Shown here: piece by piece, positions 48,470-62,633 of the stretch
How the letters are laid out: each line of letters begins with the position of its first letter
Numbering within the stretch: the first letter of the stretch is position 1
NCBI RefSeq assembly: GCF_900105355.1
Contig: NZ_FNSC01000001.1
Location: forward strand, 1,488,001 to 1,552,000
Length of the DNA stretch: 64,000 bases
Source: Pseudomonas anguilliseptica
GTDB taxonomy: Bacteria; Pseudomonadota; Gammaproteobacteria; Pseudomonadales; Pseudomonadaceae
Reading direction: 5' to 3'
The notes under the pieces: model-generated
What the model saw: only the letters and a program-made list of their open reading frames with translations
What the model was told of the DNA's origin: nothing
Database searches by the model: none
Translations under genes and position numbers: made by a program

Positions 48470-49117
48470 CTAAACCGAGCGACGCAGTATCAACAGATGG
48501 CGCTGACCTTGGCAACCGGGAACCTTGAGTACATGCGTGGCGGTGAGACGAAAGTCCGCTGGCAGCGCCTGCAACTCGTCATCCGGATGTACACCCTTCA
48601 TCGCCAGCCACTGGGTATTGCCATCGCCCAAATGGCGGGTCCAGTTGCTGAAATCTTCCAGTGAGCTGAACGCCCGCGAGCAGATGCCGGCAAACGGCAC
48701 GTCTGGTCGGAACTCTTCGACGCGGCTGTGGATAACTTGCAGGTTGGCCAGTTTCAACTCCAGCTTCACCTGAGTCAGGAAGCGAGTCTTCTTGCCGTTG
48801 GAATCAAGCAGGGTGAACTGCCGCTCGGGAAACAGGATGGCCAGGGGAATCCCCGGCATGCCGCCGCCACTGCCCACATCCAGCCAGTTATCCCCAGCAT
48901 CAAAGACGAAAGGCACCACGGACAGGCTGTCGAGCAGATGGCGCGAAACCATTTCATTCGGATCGCGCACTGCGGTGAGGTTGTAGGCCTTGTTCCACTT
49001 GATCAGCAGGGCCAGGTAAGCCAGCAACTGTTCGTGCTGCTGCGCGCTGAGTTCGACCCCCAGCTCAAGCGCGCCCTGGCTCAGTTCTTCGGCGTGAAGT
49101 GCAGTAACCAACGACAT
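48470..49117 (-). CDS. rsmG: 16S rRNA (guanine527-N7)-methyltransferase RsmG
   Basis: The 215-residue methyltransferase (formerly GidB) shows [20 protein letters not shown] and the AdoMet-binding [20 protein letters not shown]. It modifies G527 of 16S rRNA. Its ATG overlaps the mnmG stop codon (TGATG). Confidence 0.97.
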   Translation of the reverse strand: MSLVTALHAEELSQGALELGVELSAQQHEQLLAYLALLIKWNKAYNLTAVRDPNEMVSRHLLDSLSVVPFVFDAGDNWLDVGSGGGMPGIPLAILFPERQFTLLDSNGKKTRFLTQVKLELKLANLQVIHSRVEEFRPDVPFAGICSRAFSSLEDFSNWTRHLGDGNTQWLAMKGVHPDDELQALPADFRLTATHVLKVPGCQGQRHLLILRRSV

Positions 49118-51009
49118 CAGGCGCTGTGCTCCAACTGCTGACCGGCAGTGCGCTTTTTCAAATGGATCAGCAGCAGGGAAATCGCCGCCGGGGTAACGCC
49201 GGGAATGCGCGAGGCCTGGCCTAGAGTTTCCGGACGACTGTTGCCGAGTTTGTGCTGGATCTCCTTGGACAGCCCGGAAATCCCCGCGTAATCGATATCG
49301 AGTGGCAGCTTGGTGTCTTCACTGGCGCGCAGACGGGCGATTTCGTCCTGCTGGCGATCGATATAACCGGCGTACTTGGTCTTGATCTCGACCTGTTCGG
49401 CCACCTGAGGATCCTGCGCCCCACCACCGGTGATGGTGATCAATCCGGCGTAATCGATCTCCGGGCGAGCCAGCAGGTTGAGCAGGTTGTATTCGTGGGT
49501 CAACGGCGTACCGAAGTGGGCGGCAATCGCATCACCCTGAGTCGTTCCCGGGCGTACCCAGGTGCTTTTCAGGCGCTGTTCTTCCTGCGCGATGGCTTCG
49601 CGCTTGGCTTCGAACGCGGCCCAACGCACATCATCGACCAGTCCCAACTCGCGGCCTTTCTCGGTCAAGCGCAGATCGGCGTTGTCTTCGCGCAGGATCA
49701 GCCGGTATTCGGCGCGCGAGGTGAACATGCGGTACGGCTCCTGGGTACCCAGAGTAATCAGGTCGTCGACCAGTACGCCGATATAGGCCTCATCGCGACG
49801 CGGACACCAGCTGTCCTTGCCCTGCGCGCGCAGCGCGGCGTTGCAGCCGGCGAGCAACCCTTGTGCACCGGCTTCTTCGTAACCGGTGGTACCGTTGATC
49901 TGCCCGGCGAAGAACAACCCGGCAATCACCTTGGTTTCCAGGCTGTACTTGAGGTCACGCGGATCGAAGTAGTCGTACTCGATGGCGTAACCGGGACGTA
50001 CGATATGCGCGTTCTCCATCCCTTGGATGCTGCGTACGATCTGCAATTGCACATCGAACGGCAGCGAGGTGGAAATGCCATTGGGGTACAGCTCATGGGT
50101 ATTCAGGCCTTCGGGCTCGATAAATACCTGATGGCTGTCCTTGTCGGCAAAGCGGTGGATCTTGTCTTCGATTGACGGGCAATAACGCGGGCCGACCCCT
50201 TCGATCACTCCGGAATACATCGGCGAACGGTCGAGGTTGGCCGCGATGATTTCGTGGGTATGCGCATTGGTGTGGGTGATCCAGCAGCTGATCTGACGCG
50301 GTTGCTGTTCGGCGCGACCGAGGAACGACATCAGCGGGGTTGGCGTGTCGCCCGGTTGTTCGGTCATCACCGAGAAATCCACCGAACGGCCATCGATTCG
50401 GGGCGGCGTCCCGGTTTTCAGGCGACCGACGCGCAGCGGCAGCTCGCGTAGACGTTGTGCCAAGGCAATCGAAGGTGGGTCGCCAGCGCGACCGCCTGAG
50501 TAATTCTGCAGGCCTATGTGGATAAGTCCGCCGAGGAAGGTGCCAGTGGTCAACACCACGGAATCCGCGAGGAAGCGCAGGCCCATCTGGGTGACAACGC
50601 CTTTGACTTCGTCGTTTTCGACGATCAGGTCATCAGCTGCCTGCTGAAATATCCACAGGTTGGCCTGGTTTTCCAGGGTTTCGCGAATCGCAGCTTTGTA
50701 CAGCACACGATCAGCCTGGGCACGAGTGGCGCGTACCGCTGGGCCCTTGCGGCTGTTCAATACACGGAACTGGATACCACCTTTGTCGGTGGCTTCAGCC
50801 ATGGCACCGCCGAGCGCGTCGATTTCCTTGACCAGATGGCTCTTGCCGATCCCGCCAATCGCCGGGTTGCAGCTCATCTGCCCGAGTGTTTCCACGTTAT
50901 GGGTCAGCAGCAGGGTTTTTACCCCCATGCGTGCAGCTGCCAACGCAGCTTCGGTACCGGCATGACCGCCGCCGATGACGATCACCTGAAAACGGGAAGG
51001 GAAATCCAC
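49117..51009 (-). CDS. mnmG: tRNA U34 carboxymethylaminomethyl synthase subunit MnmG (GidA)
   Basis: The 630-residue FAD enzyme works with MnmE on the tRNA wobble uridine. Motifs are [59 protein letters not shown] and [20 protein letters not shown]. The chosen start is the GTG at 51009 (MDFPSRFQ), with GAGGT upstream; it gives the usual length. Confidence 0.96.
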   Translation of the reverse strand: MDFPSRFQVIVIGGGHAGTEAALAAARMGVKTLLLTHNVETLGQMSCNPAIGGIGKSHLVKEIDALGGAMAEATDKGGIQFRVLNSRKGPAVRATRAQADRVLYKAAIRETLENQANLWIFQQAADDLIVENDEVKGVVTQMGLRFLADSVVLTTGTFLGGLIHIGLQNYSGGRAGDPPSIALAQRLRELPLRVGRLKTGTPPRIDGRSVDFSVMTEQPGDTPTPLMSFLGRAEQQPRQISCWITHTNAHTHEIIAANLDRSPMYSGVIEGVGPRYCPSIEDKIHRFADKDSHQVFIEPEGLNTHELYPNGISTSLPFDVQLQIVRSIQGMENAHIVRPGYAIEYDYFDPRDLKYSLETKVIAGLFFAGQINGTTGYEEAGAQGLLAGCNAALRAQGKDSWCPRRDEAYIGVLVDDLITLGTQEPYRMFTSRAEYRLILREDNADLRLTEKGRELGLVDDVRWAAFEAKREAIAQEEQRLKSTWVRPGTTQGDAIAAHFGTPLTHEYNLLNLLARPEIDYAGLITITGGGAQDPQVAEQVEIKTKYAGYIDRQQDEIARLRASEDTKLPLDIDYAGISGLSKEIQHKLGNSRPETLGQASRIPGVTPAAISLLLIHLKKRTAGQQLEHSA

Positions 51010-51634
51010 CACGCACCTCGTGCCTGTTGAGAAATGGGGGGCTTTTTGGGTTGAAAAGCGGGAAAGGCGGCAAGTATAGGGATTTAGCTGGTGTGAAAGA
51101 AGCCTTTTGCACAAAAAATAGCCAGTTGGTTTTGGCCGTGTGCAAGTCGCTCGGTTAATAAAGAATAAAAGAGAGAATTTTTATAAAGCCTTGTTTATAT
51201 GTTTATTACTTAGCAACGGCTTTTCTGTGGATAGATTGCTGCAGGGCAATGAATTAAAGGCTTTCAGCGTTTAAAAAGTCTGTGCTGATCCTGCCATCTG
51301 CCTGTTCAGTTGCCGTACGCAAGTTGTGGATGAAACCTGTAGTTATCCACAAGTGCGGTTATCCTCCGTTTTATCACCGGGTTATAGGCAGGGCTTAGGC
51401 CGGGTTTTCCACAGGGCTTAGGTGGATAAATAATTGCTTGGCCGTACCTATTTCGCCCAGGCTAAGACCTTCCCGAACGGCATTAGTTGGGACTTCAGGG
51501 GGCAGGATGGATTAGACGCAGAGAGGGTATTGCGGATGCAGGCATGATTCGATGCGCCGCAACCCATCAGAAATATCGTGCAGCTGATGGGTTAGGCGAT
51601 GTGTTGACAGGTGAGACGGGGTGCGCCGTCCCGC
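51010..51634. other. mnmG-mnmE intergenic region with DnaA-box-like sites and AT-rich DNA
   Basis: No gene is visible in these 625 bp. An AT-rich tract (about 51160-51215) is followed by a perfect DnaA box TTATCCACA (51343-51351) and several one-mismatch boxes: TGTGGATAG near 51226, TTGTGGATG near 51324 and GGTGGATAA near 51421. A perfect 10-bp inverted repeat AACCCATCAG / CTGATGGGTT lies at 51561-51593. A small GC hairpin (GACGG / CCGTC) near 51612-51632 may end mnmE transcription. Confidence 0.55.
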
Positions 51635-53002
51635 CTATTTACCGATACAGAAGCTGGAAAAAATTCGCCCCAGCAGGTCATCGGAACTGAATGCACCGGT
51701 GATTTCGCCCAGGGTCTGCTGAGCCATGCGCAGGTCTTCGGCGAGCAGTTCGCCTGCGCCGGCCAGGGTTAGCTGGGCATGACCATGCTCAAGGTGAGCG
51801 GCCGCCTGACGTAGTGCCTCCAGGTGACGCCGGCGCGCGCTAAAGCTGCTCTCGGCGGTTTGCTCGTAACCCATGCAGGCTTTCAGGTGTTCACGCAGTA
51901 GATCCAGGCCCTCAGTCGACTTGGCCGACAGGCTGATGGTCACGTGGCCGTCATTGCACACCTCTAGTACCACCGACTCGCCAGACAGGTCAGCCTTGTT
52001 GCGAATCAGGGTGACCTTGGCCGGATCAGGCCGCTGGTCGAGAAACTCCGGCCATAAAGCGAAGGGATCGTCGGCTTCCGGTGCCGTAGCATCGACAACC
52101 AAAAGAATACGATCAGCTTCGCCAATAGCCTTCAGCGCACGCTCGACGCCAATGCGTTCAACTTGATCCTCGGTATCACGCAGGCCGGCGGTGTCCACTA
52201 CGTGCAGTGGCATACCATCGATGTGGATATGTTCGCGCAGCACGTCACGGGTGGTGCCGGCGATTTCGGTGACGATGGCCGCTTCGCGCCCGGCCAGGGC
52301 GTTAAGCAGGCTGGACTTGCCGGCATTGGGGCGGCCGGCGATCACCACGGTCATGCCATCGCGCAGCAGGGCCCCTTGGCCGGCCTCACGCAGCACACCG
52401 GAAAGGTCAGCACGCACGCCATCGAGCAGGCTGAGTACGTGGCCATTGGCGAGAAAGTCGATTTCCTCTTCGGGAAAGTCGATGGCGGCTTCAACGTAGA
52501 TACGCAGGTTGATCAGTCGCTCGGTCAGGCCGTGTACGCGGCGGGAGAACTCGCCCTGCAGCGAGCGCAGGGCATTGCGCGCGGCCTGTTCGGAACTGGC
52601 TTCAATCAGGTCGGCAATCGCCTCGGCCTGGGCCAGGTCGAGCTTGTCATTGAGAAAGGCGCGCTCGCTGAATTCGCCGGGGCGTGCCAGGCGTGCACCG
52701 AGTTGTACACAGCGACGCAGCAGCAGATCGAGCACCACTGGCCCGCCGTGGCCCTGCAGTTCCAGCACGTCTTCGCCGGTAAAGGAGTTGGGGCCGGGGA
52801 AGTACAGGGCCAGGCCTTCATCCAGTACCTGCTTGGCGTCGGCGTAGAACGGCCCGTAGTGGGCGTAACGCGGCTGCAACTCGCGTTGGCAGATCGCCTG
52901 CGCCAATGTGCCGGCCAGCGGCCCGGAAATACGCACGATGCCAACGCCACCCCGGCCCTGGGCGGTAGCGACGGCGGCAATGGTTTCAACAACGGGGGGC
53001 AT
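51635..53002 (-). CDS. mnmE: tRNA modification GTPase MnmE (TrmE)
   Basis: The 455-residue GTPase has a folate-binding N-terminal domain ([19 protein letters not shown]), a G domain ([45 protein letters not shown]) and the C-terminal CIGK active motif. It acts with MnmG on tRNA U34. The ATG at 53002 has AGGAG six bases upstream. Confidence 0.97.
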   Translation of the reverse strand: MPPVVETIAAVATAQGRGGVGIVRISGPLAGTLAQAICQRELQPRYAHYGPFYADAKQVLDEGLALYFPGPNSFTGEDVLELQGHGGPVVLDLLLRRCVQLGARLARPGEFSERAFLNDKLDLAQAEAIADLIEASSEQAARNALRSLQGEFSRRVHGLTERLINLRIYVEAAIDFPEEEIDFLANGHVLSLLDGVRADLSGVLREAGQGALLRDGMTVVIAGRPNAGKSSLLNALAGREAAIVTEIAGTTRDVLREHIHIDGMPLHVVDTAGLRDTEDQVERIGVERALKAIGEADRILLVVDATAPEADDPFALWPEFLDQRPDPAKVTLIRNKADLSGESVVLEVCNDGHVTISLSAKSTEGLDLLREHLKACMGYEQTAESSFSARRRHLEALRQAAAHLEHGHAQLTLAGAGELLAEDLRMAQQTLGEITGAFSSDDLLGRIFSSFCIGK

Positions 53003-53027
53003 GCGCTTCTCCTGAATACGACATAGC

Positions 53028-53054
53028 AAAACGCCCCTGAAAAGGGGCGTTTTT
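53028..53054 (-). terminator. Terminator between yidC and mnmE
   Basis: AAAACGCCCCT and AGGGGCGTTTT form an 11-bp stem with a small loop and T runs on both strands. It follows the yidC stop codon and precedes the mnmE start, so it ends the rpmH-rnpA-yidD-yidC transcript. Confidence 0.88.
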
Positions 53055-53076
53055 TACAGCTTAGAAGCAATCACCG

Positions 53077-54828
53077 CTAGGCGTCTGCGGCCTTGGTTGC
53101 GGCTTCGATCTTGCGCGTAATGTACCACTGCTGAGCGATGGACAAGACGTTGTTGACCACCCAGTACAGCACCAGACCAGCCGGGAACCAGAGGAAGAAG
53201 AAGGTGAAGATGATTGGCATCATTTTCAGCACCTTGGCTTGCATCGGGTCCGGCGGCGTCGGGTTGAGTTGCTGCTGGATAAACATGGTCGCGCCCATGA
53301 TGATCGGCAGGATGAAGTACGGGTCCTTGATCGCCAGGTCGGTTATCCACAGCAGCCACGGTGCTTGGCGCATTTCCACGGATTCCAGCAACACCCAGTA
53401 GAGTGCGAGGAATACCGGCATCTGCACCAGGATCGGCAAGCAGCCGCCCAACGGGTTGATCTTCTCTTTCTTGTACAGCTCCATCATCGCCTGGGACATT
53501 TTCTGGCGATCGTCACCATGCTGCTCTTTCAGCTGAGCGAGTTTCGGTGCAACGGCACGCATGCGCGCCATGGATTTGTAGCTGGCAGCGGACAGCGGGA
53601 AGAAGATCAGCTTGATGATCACGGTCAACATGATGATCGACCAGCCCCAGTTGCCGAGCAGGTTGTGGATAACTTCCAGCAGCCAGAAGATCGGTTGAGC
53701 CAGGAACCACAGAATACCGTAGTCGACAGTCAGCTCAAGACCTGGAGACAGAGTCTTCAGATGGCCTTGTAGCTTCGGGCCGGCATACAGAATTGCACTG
53801 GTTTCACCCTGAGCGCCGGCAGCAACCTGAATGGCCGGGCCGGTAAAGCCGACAATGTAGTTGCCTTGGCTGTCTTTGCGGGTCTGTACTTGGTTAGTGC
53901 TGTCTTTGCTTGGGATCCAGGCAGTGACGAAGTAATGCTGTAGCCAGGCAACCCAGCCTCCTTGAACAGTTTCTTTGAAGGCTTGTTTGTCGATGTCTTT
54001 CATCGACACTTTTTTGTACGGCTCTTCGCTGGTCCACAGTGCACCACCGAGGTAGGTCGCAGTGCCAGTAGCAGTGGTGGAGGACGGATCGTCGCTGCCA
54101 TCACGCTTGAGCTGGGCAAACATATTGCCGCTCCAGGCCTGACCACTCTGGTTGTCGATCAGGTAGCTGACAGTCACCTGATAGGACGAAGGATCAACGC
54201 AGCCGGGTTTCTTCTGCTGTTGGTCCTTGGCCGCACATTCAGCGTTTAGACCACGCTTGAAGGTAAAGCGCTTGATGTAATTGACGCCGTTTTCGCTGAG
54301 CTTGAGGTCAACCTGCAGTTGGTCCTGATCGTCGGCCAACTCATAGCTCTTCTGTTCGCTGCTCCAAAGAGCACGACCGCTGGATTTGTCCGGTGCATTG
54401 CTGCCAATCAAACCGCTCTGCGCCAGGTAGGTGCGCTCGCCACCGTTGTCGAATAACTGGAACGGCACATCCGGACGATCCTGACGACGCGGGTACTGCG
54501 GCAAACGCAGTTGCACCACATCACCACCGCGCGGGTCGATGGCCAGATCCAGCACATCGGTCTTCACCCGAATCAGCTCATCGCTGGCTGCAGCCGGTGC
54601 AGCACTGATGGCGCTGGGCTCAACAGCCGGAGTGGCGCTCGGAATATCGTCGCTGCCAGCTGGAGTTGAAGTGTTGGCAGTGGTATCCGGCAAACCGGGT
54701 ACGGTGCTGCTGGTCGCGGCAATTTCTGTCGGCAGGGCAGCTTGACCGTAGTCCTGGTTCCACTGGAGAACCATCATATAGGACACGATTGCCAGGGCGA
54801 CGATCAGGATCGAGCGTTGAATATCCAT
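53077..54828 (-). CDS. yidC: Membrane protein insertase YidC
   Basis: The 583-residue insertase has an N-terminal helix (ILIVALAIVSYMMVLQW), a large periplasmic beta domain and a C-terminal five-helix core (GNWGWSIIMLTVIIKLIFFP, GCLPILVQMPVFLALYWVLL, FFLWFPAGLVLYWVVNN). It inserts and folds inner-membrane proteins. It lies 2 bp after yidD. Confidence 0.97.
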   Translation of the reverse strand: MDIQRSILIVALAIVSYMMVLQWNQDYGQAALPTEIAATSSTVPGLPDTTANTSTPAGSDDIPSATPAVEPSAISAAPAAASDELIRVKTDVLDLAIDPRGGDVVQLRLPQYPRRQDRPDVPFQLFDNGGERTYLAQSGLIGSNAPDKSSGRALWSSEQKSYELADDQDQLQVDLKLSENGVNYIKRFTFKRGLNAECAAKDQQQKKPGCVDPSSYQVTVSYLIDNQSGQAWSGNMFAQLKRDGSDDPSSTTATGTATYLGGALWTSEEPYKKVSMKDIDKQAFKETVQGGWVAWLQHYFVTAWIPSKDSTNQVQTRKDSQGNYIVGFTGPAIQVAAGAQGETSAILYAGPKLQGHLKTLSPGLELTVDYGILWFLAQPIFWLLEVIHNLLGNWGWSIIMLTVIIKLIFFPLSAASYKSMARMRAVAPKLAQLKEQHGDDRQKMSQAMMELYKKEKINPLGGCLPILVQMPVFLALYWVLLESVEMRQAPWLLWITDLAIKDPYFILPIIMGATMFIQQQLNPTPPDPMQAKVLKMMPIIFTFFFLWFPAGLVLYWVVNNVLSIAQQWYITRKIEAATKAADA

Positions 54829-54830
54829 GA

Positions 54831-55076
54831 TTATTCGGCCATCGAAGAGGAACGGGAGGTTTTCACGCAGGGAACCGGGTCATAGCCACCGGGATTCCAC
54901 GGGTGACAGCGGCCAAGCCGACGCAAAGTCAGCCAGCCACCGCGCATGACGCCATGATGTTCAATGGCTTCAAGCGCGTAGCAAGAACAGCTTGGGTAGA
55001 AACGACAGTGACTGGCCATCAAGGGGCTGATGGCGTAGCGGTAAAACTGGATAGGAAGCAAAGCCAGTTTACGCAT
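54831..55076 (-). CDS. yidD: Membrane protein insertion efficiency factor YidD
   Basis: The 81-residue protein shows the family pattern [34 protein letters not shown] and [17 protein letters not shown]. It helps YidC-dependent insertion. Its start overlaps the rnpA end by 8 bp. Confidence 0.95.
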   Translation of the reverse strand: MRKLALLPIQFYRYAISPLMASHCRFYPSCSCYALEAIEHHGVMRGGWLTLRRLGRCHPWNPGGYDPVPCVKTSRSSSMAE

Positions 55077-55473
55077 GGGGACTGTCGTTCACCCCAGATG
55101 TTGCGACGGCTTCCGGGCTTGGCTTACTGCGTTCGAGGCGTTTCCAGAGTTTGCCAAACTGGCGAGCCAGTTCGATATTTTCCAGATCACCAAGGCCTTT
55201 ACGCGCAACCACAACGATGTCCCATCCCACCAGGTTGTCCTGATTGAGACGGAACGATTCGCGGATCTGACGTTTCAGACGATTGCGCTCAACAGAGAGC
55301 TTGACGCTCTTCTTGCCGATCACCAATCCCAGTCGGGGGTGATCAAGTTCGTTGTTGCGCCCCAGCAGCAGGACATTTTTGCCCGGAGCTTTGCCGCTAG
55401 GGGAGTCGAAGACTGCCTTGAATTGTCGGGGGGTTAGCAGACGCTTTTCCCGACTGAAGTCTCGACTCACCAC
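55069..55473 (-). CDS. rnpA: Ribonuclease P protein component
   Basis: The 134-residue basic protein shows [17 protein letters not shown] and the RNR motif region [20 protein letters not shown]. It supports the RNase P ribozyme in tRNA 5' processing. It lies 11 bp after rpmH. Confidence 0.96.
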   Translation of the reverse strand: MVSRDFSREKRLLTPRQFKAVFDSPSGKAPGKNVLLLGRNNELDHPRLGLVIGKKSVKLSVERNRLKRQIRESFRLNQDNLVGWDIVVVARKGLGDLENIELARQFGKLWKRLERSKPSPEAVATSGVNDSPHA

Positions 55474-55484
55474 AAGACCGAAAT

Positions 55485-55619
55485 TTAGACGGCGAGACGC
55501 TTACGGCCCTTGGCGCGGCGACGCGACAGGACAGCACGGCCGTTCTTGGTGGCCATACGAGCACGGAAACCGTGGGTGCGAGCGCGTTTGATAGTGCTGG
55601 GTTGGAAAGTACGTTTCAT
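55485..55619 (-). CDS. rpmH: 50S ribosomal protein L34
   Basis: The 44-residue basic protein starts [20 protein letters not shown] and ends [12 protein letters not shown], which is fully conserved for L34. It heads the rpmH-rnpA-yidD-yidC operon and is divergent from dnaA across the origin. Confidence 0.98.
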
Positions 55620-55699
55620 GGTGCGGTACCTGGGTGGTCGACTACGGGCCGGAATGGCCCCCGTTTTAAGAGACCGGCAATTCTAGAGAAACCCGAGGG

Positions 55700-56093
55700 T
55701 CAGGTCAATTTCCAACCAGGCTTTTCCTGAATAAAGAAATATAAAGAAGAGAATATTTAAAGATGTTTAGTGATGTTAGTAGCTATTAGCTGGTCATCGG
55801 TCTGTGCATAAGTGCTTGAAGGCCAACAGGTTAGGGCTGTTCAGCCAAGGGTAAGTCTGTCGAAAAGGCGTGCTGCAACTGTGTGGAACCCGTCCACAAG
55901 CTGAGGATGGAATGCCGTTTTACCCACAGCAGGGTTTTCCACCGGGTTTTACCCTGGGTTATCCCGTGAGCTTATGATTGGTTATCCACAGCCTTTTTCC
56001 GCCTTGCTCATAAGCAAGCTTACATGTGGATAACTCAAGCCTCGGCGGCTACAATGACGGCTGTTTTTTGCCTCGCGCCTTGCGATTTAGGGG
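55700..56093. other. Chromosomal origin oriC (rpmH-dnaA intergenic region)
   Basis: The region has an AT-rich tract (about 55730-55790) and perfect DnaA boxes TTATCCACA at 55982-55990 and TGTGGATAA at 56025-56033, plus imperfect ones (GTCCACAAG near 55891, GGTTATCCC near 55957, TTTTCCACC near 55936). Location between rpmH and dnaA is where Pseudomonas origins have been mapped. The dnaA promoter should also lie here. Confidence 0.85.
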
Positions 56094-56099
56094 ATGTCC

Positions 56100-57575
56100 G
56101 TGTCTGTGGAACTTTGGCAGCAGTGCGTCGAGCTTCTGCGCGATGAGCTGCCTGCTCAGCAATTCAACACCTGGATCCGTCCACTGCAGGTCGAAGCCGA
56201 AGGCGACGAGCTTCGTGTCTATGCGCCGAACCGTTTTGTCCTCGACTGGGTTAATGAGAAGTACCTCAGCCGTTTGCTTGAGCTACTGACTGAACGGACC
56301 AATGGTCTGGTTCCTGTGCTTTCCTTATTAATAGGTAGCAAACGCAGTTCGGCACCGCGCGCGGCAGCTGCCAGTACCCCGTCCGCGGCACCGAGCATGC
56401 CTGCACCTGCTGCAGCGACTGCATCTGCATCTGCATCTGCGGCCGTGCAGGCAGAACCCTCGCGCGCCAGCTTTGATCCAATGGCAGGTGCGGCCAGCCA
56501 GCAGGCGCCGGCACGCACTGAGCGTACGGTGCAGGTTGAAGGCGGGCTGAAGCACACCAGTTATCTGAACCGTACCTTTACCTTTGATAATTTCGTTGAA
56601 GGTAAATCCAACCAGCTGGCCCGCGCAGCGGCCTGGCAGGTGGCAGACAACCCAAAGCACGGTTACAACCCGCTGTTCCTTTATGGTGGTGTTGGTCTGG
56701 GTAAGACTCACTTGATGCACGCGGTGGGTAATCACCTGCTGGCGAAGAACCCGAATGCCAAGGTGGTGTACCTGCATTCCGAGCGGTTCGTCGCGGACAT
56801 GGTCAAGGCCTTGCAGCTGAATGCGATCAACGAATTCAAGCGCTTCTACCGTTCGGTGGACGCACTGCTGATCGACGACATTCAATTCTTCGCTAAGAAA
56901 GAGCGTTCCCAGGAAGAGTTCTTCCACACCTTCAACGCCTTGCTCGAAGGTGGGCAGCAGGTGATTCTCACCAGTGACCGCTATCCGAAAGAAATCGAAG
57001 GCCTGGAAGAGCGTCTCAAGTCACGTTTCGGTTGGGGCCTGACGGTTGCCGTCGAGCCGCCTGAGCTGGAAACCCGCGTGGCGATTCTTATGAAGAAGGC
57101 CGACCAAGCCAAAGTCGATCTGCCACACGATGCCGCCTTCTTTATTGCCCAGCGTATTCGCTCCAACGTGCGTGAGCTGGAAGGTGCCTTGAAGCGTGTT
57201 ATCGCCCACTCGCACTTCATGGGCCGTGACATTACCATCGAGCTGATCCGCGAATCGCTCAAGGATCTGTTGGCCCTGCAGGACAAGCTGGTCAGTATCG
57301 ACAATATTCAGCGCACGGTCGCCGAGTACTACAAGATCAAGATTTCTGATCTGCTGTCCAAGCGTCGCTCGCGTTCTGTTGCTCGCCCGCGTCAGGTGGC
57401 CATGGCCTTGTCGAAAGAACTGACCAACCACAGCCTGCCGGAAATTGGTGATGCCTTCGGCGGCCGCGATCACACAACGGTATTGCATGCATGCCGTAAG
57501 ATTGCTGAACTTAAGGAATCCGACGCGGACATCCGCGAGGACTATAAGAATTTGCTGCGTACGCTTACAACCTAA
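56100..57575 (+). CDS. dnaA: Chromosomal replication initiator DnaA
   Basis: The 491-residue initiator has domain I ([20 protein letters not shown]), an Ala-rich linker, the AAA+ domain ([39 protein letters not shown]) and the C-terminal DNA-binding domain ([35 protein letters not shown]). GTG at 56100 is preferred because AGGGG lies six bases upstream and MSVELWQQ is the known pseudomonad N-terminus. The ATG at 56094 is too close to that site. Confidence 0.95.
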   Translation: MSVELWQQCVELLRDELPAQQFNTWIRPLQVEAEGDELRVYAPNRFVLDWVNEKYLSRLLELLTERTNGLVPVLSLLIGSKRSSAPRAAAASTPSAAPSMPAPAAATASASASAAVQAEPSRASFDPMAGAASQQAPARTERTVQVEGGLKHTSYLNRTFTFDNFVEGKSNQLARAAAWQVADNPKHGYNPLFLYGGVGLGKTHLMHAVGNHLLAKNPNAKVVYLHSERFVADMVKALQLNAINEFKRFYRSVDALLIDDIQFFAKKERSQEEFFHTFNALLEGGQQVILTSDRYPKEIEGLEERLKSRFGWGLTVAVEPPELETRVAILMKKADQAKVDLPHDAAFFIAQRIRSNVRELEGALKRVIAHSHFMGRDITIELIRESLKDLLALQDKLVSIDNIQRTVAEYYKIKISDLLSKRRSRSVARPRQVAMALSKELTNHSLPEIGDAFGGRDHTTVLHACRKIAELKESDADIREDYKNLLRTLTT

Positions 57576-57606
57576 TACGCAACTCCACTAGGCAAGGGAC
57601 TAGACC

Positions 57607-58710
57607 ATGCATTTCACCATTCAACGCGAAGCCTTGTTGAAACCTCTGCAACTGGTCGCCGGCGTCGTGGAACGCCGTCAGACCTTGCCGGTTCTCTCTA
57701 ACGTGCTGCTGGTGGTCGAAGGCCAGCAGCTGTCGCTAACCGGCACCGACCTGGAAGTCGAGCTGGTCGGTCGCGTCACCCTGGAAGAGCCTGCGCAGCC
57801 GGGTGAGATCACTGTACCCGCCCGCAAGCTGATGGACATCTGCAAAAGCTTGCCGGCTGATGCGCTGATCGATATCCGTATCGACGAGCAGAAGCTGCTG
57901 GTCAAAGCCGGCCGTAGCCGTTTCAGCCTGTCCACCCTGCCCGCCAATGATTTCCCGACTGTTGAAGAAGGCCCAGGCTCGCTGACCTTCAGCCTCGTAC
58001 AAAGTCGGTTGCGTCGCCTGATCGAACGCACCAGCTTTGCCATGGCCCAGCAAGACGTGCGTTATTACCTCAACGGCATGCTACTGGAAGTACAGACCGG
58101 CATCCTTCGCGCAGTTGCCACCGACGGTCACCGTCTGGCCATGTGTTCGATGGAAGCGGCGATCGAGCAGGTTGAACGCCATCAGGTCATCGTGCCGCGC
58201 AAGGGTATTCTTGAACTGGCCCGCTTGCTTACCGAACAGGACGGCAGCGTCAGCATCGTTCTCGGTCAGCATCATATTCGCGCCACCACCGGCGAGTTCA
58301 CCTTCACCTCTAAACTGGTCGACGGCAAGTTCCCGGATTACGAGCGTGTACTGCCACGTGGTGGTGACAAGCTGGTGGTTGCCGATCGTCAGGGCCTGCG
58401 CGAAGCTTTCAGCCGTACCGCGATTCTGTCCAACGAAAAGTACCGCGGCATTCGCCTGCAACTGGAATCTGGTTTGCTGAAAATTCAGGCCAACAACCCA
58501 GAGCAGGAGGAAGCAGAAGAAGAGATCGCCGTGGACTACAACGGCAGTTCGCTGGAAATCGGTTTCAACGTCAGCTATCTGCTCGATGTGCTGAGTGTAA
58601 TGACTACCGACCAGGTGCGTCTGATTCTCTCCGATGCCAACAGCAGTGCCCTGGTGCAGGAAGCTGACAACGACGACTCCTCTTATGTCGTTATGCCGAT
58701 GCGTCTGTAA
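57607..58710 (+). CDS. dnaN: DNA polymerase III sliding clamp beta subunit
   Basis: The 367-residue clamp starts MHFTIQREALLKPLQLVAGV. It has three similar domains and ends SSYVVMPMRL, the usual clamp C-terminus. It holds polymerase on DNA. It follows dnaA by about 30 bp. Confidence 0.98.
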   Translation: MHFTIQREALLKPLQLVAGVVERRQTLPVLSNVLLVVEGQQLSLTGTDLEVELVGRVTLEEPAQPGEITVPARKLMDICKSLPADALIDIRIDEQKLLVKAGRSRFSLSTLPANDFPTVEEGPGSLTFSLVQSRLRRLIERTSFAMAQQDVRYYLNGMLLEVQTGILRAVATDGHRLAMCSMEAAIEQVERHQVIVPRKGILELARLLTEQDGSVSIVLGQHHIRATTGEFTFTSKLVDGKFPDYERVLPRGGDKLVVADRQGLREAFSRTAILSNEKYRGIRLQLESGLLKIQANNPEQEEAEEEIAVDYNGSSLEIGFNVSYLLDVLSVMTTDQVRLILSDANSSALVQEADNDDSSYVVMPMRL

Positions 58711-58717
58711 CCGCTGA

Positions 58718-62243
<3,526 letters not shown>

Positions 62244-62310
62244 TCAGCTGTCGACGGGCAGGTTAATTGTCATGATTGTGCGAGTTATTGTCATGATAAA
62301 ACCTGTTACT

Positions 62311-62335
62311 ACCCCGGCCTAGCGCCGGGGTTTTT
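62311..62335 (+). terminator. Rho-independent terminator of gyrB
   Basis: ACCCCGGC and GCCGGGGT form an 8-bp GC stem around CTAGC, followed by TTTTT. It marks the end of the dnaA-dnaN-recF-gyrB unit. Confidence 0.9.
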
Positions 62336-62599
62336 CATTTTGGATCAGTACTTTAGAGAAAGCTGTGCAGTGTCGTTGAGCGTTATTTGTAGTGAAGCTA
62401 CAGGGAAAGTAAGGAAAATATCGTTTTACGGATGTAAAAATCTGGGCGATCCGAGAGGCGGTCGATGCGTGGCAATTTAGGGCAATCGATACAGCGTCGC
62501 CCATCAGCGTTATAAAGGTGAGTCTATGAAGGCTGATGCGATGCGCTAGCCCTAACGCTTCAACAATCGATTCCTAGAGCGCTCGTTGCTTTGATCAAG

Positions 62600-62613
62600 A
62601 ATTGATATCAATT
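62600..62613. promoter_or_regulatory. Perfect palindrome upstream of the TrlF-type gene
   Basis: AATTGATATCAATT is a perfect 14-bp palindrome 20 bp upstream of the start codon, where an operator could overlap the promoter or leader. No binding protein can be named. Confidence 0.4.
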
Positions 62614-62633
62614 AGCTCAACGTAGGAAGAAAT

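Larger units (their letters stand above)
62244..62633. other. Intergenic region between gyrB and the TrlF-type gene
   Basis: About 390 bp contain no credible gene. The visible features are the gyrB terminator, a direct repeat TTGTCATGAT (near 62268 and 62289), and an AATTGATATCAATT palindrome upstream of the next start codon. Base composition becomes more AT-rich than in the core genes. Confidence 0.5.

Noticed and set aside
51487..51690. Small plus-strand open frame between mnmG and mnmE
   Set aside because: It overlaps the mnmE 3' end, has no ribosome site and resembles no protein.
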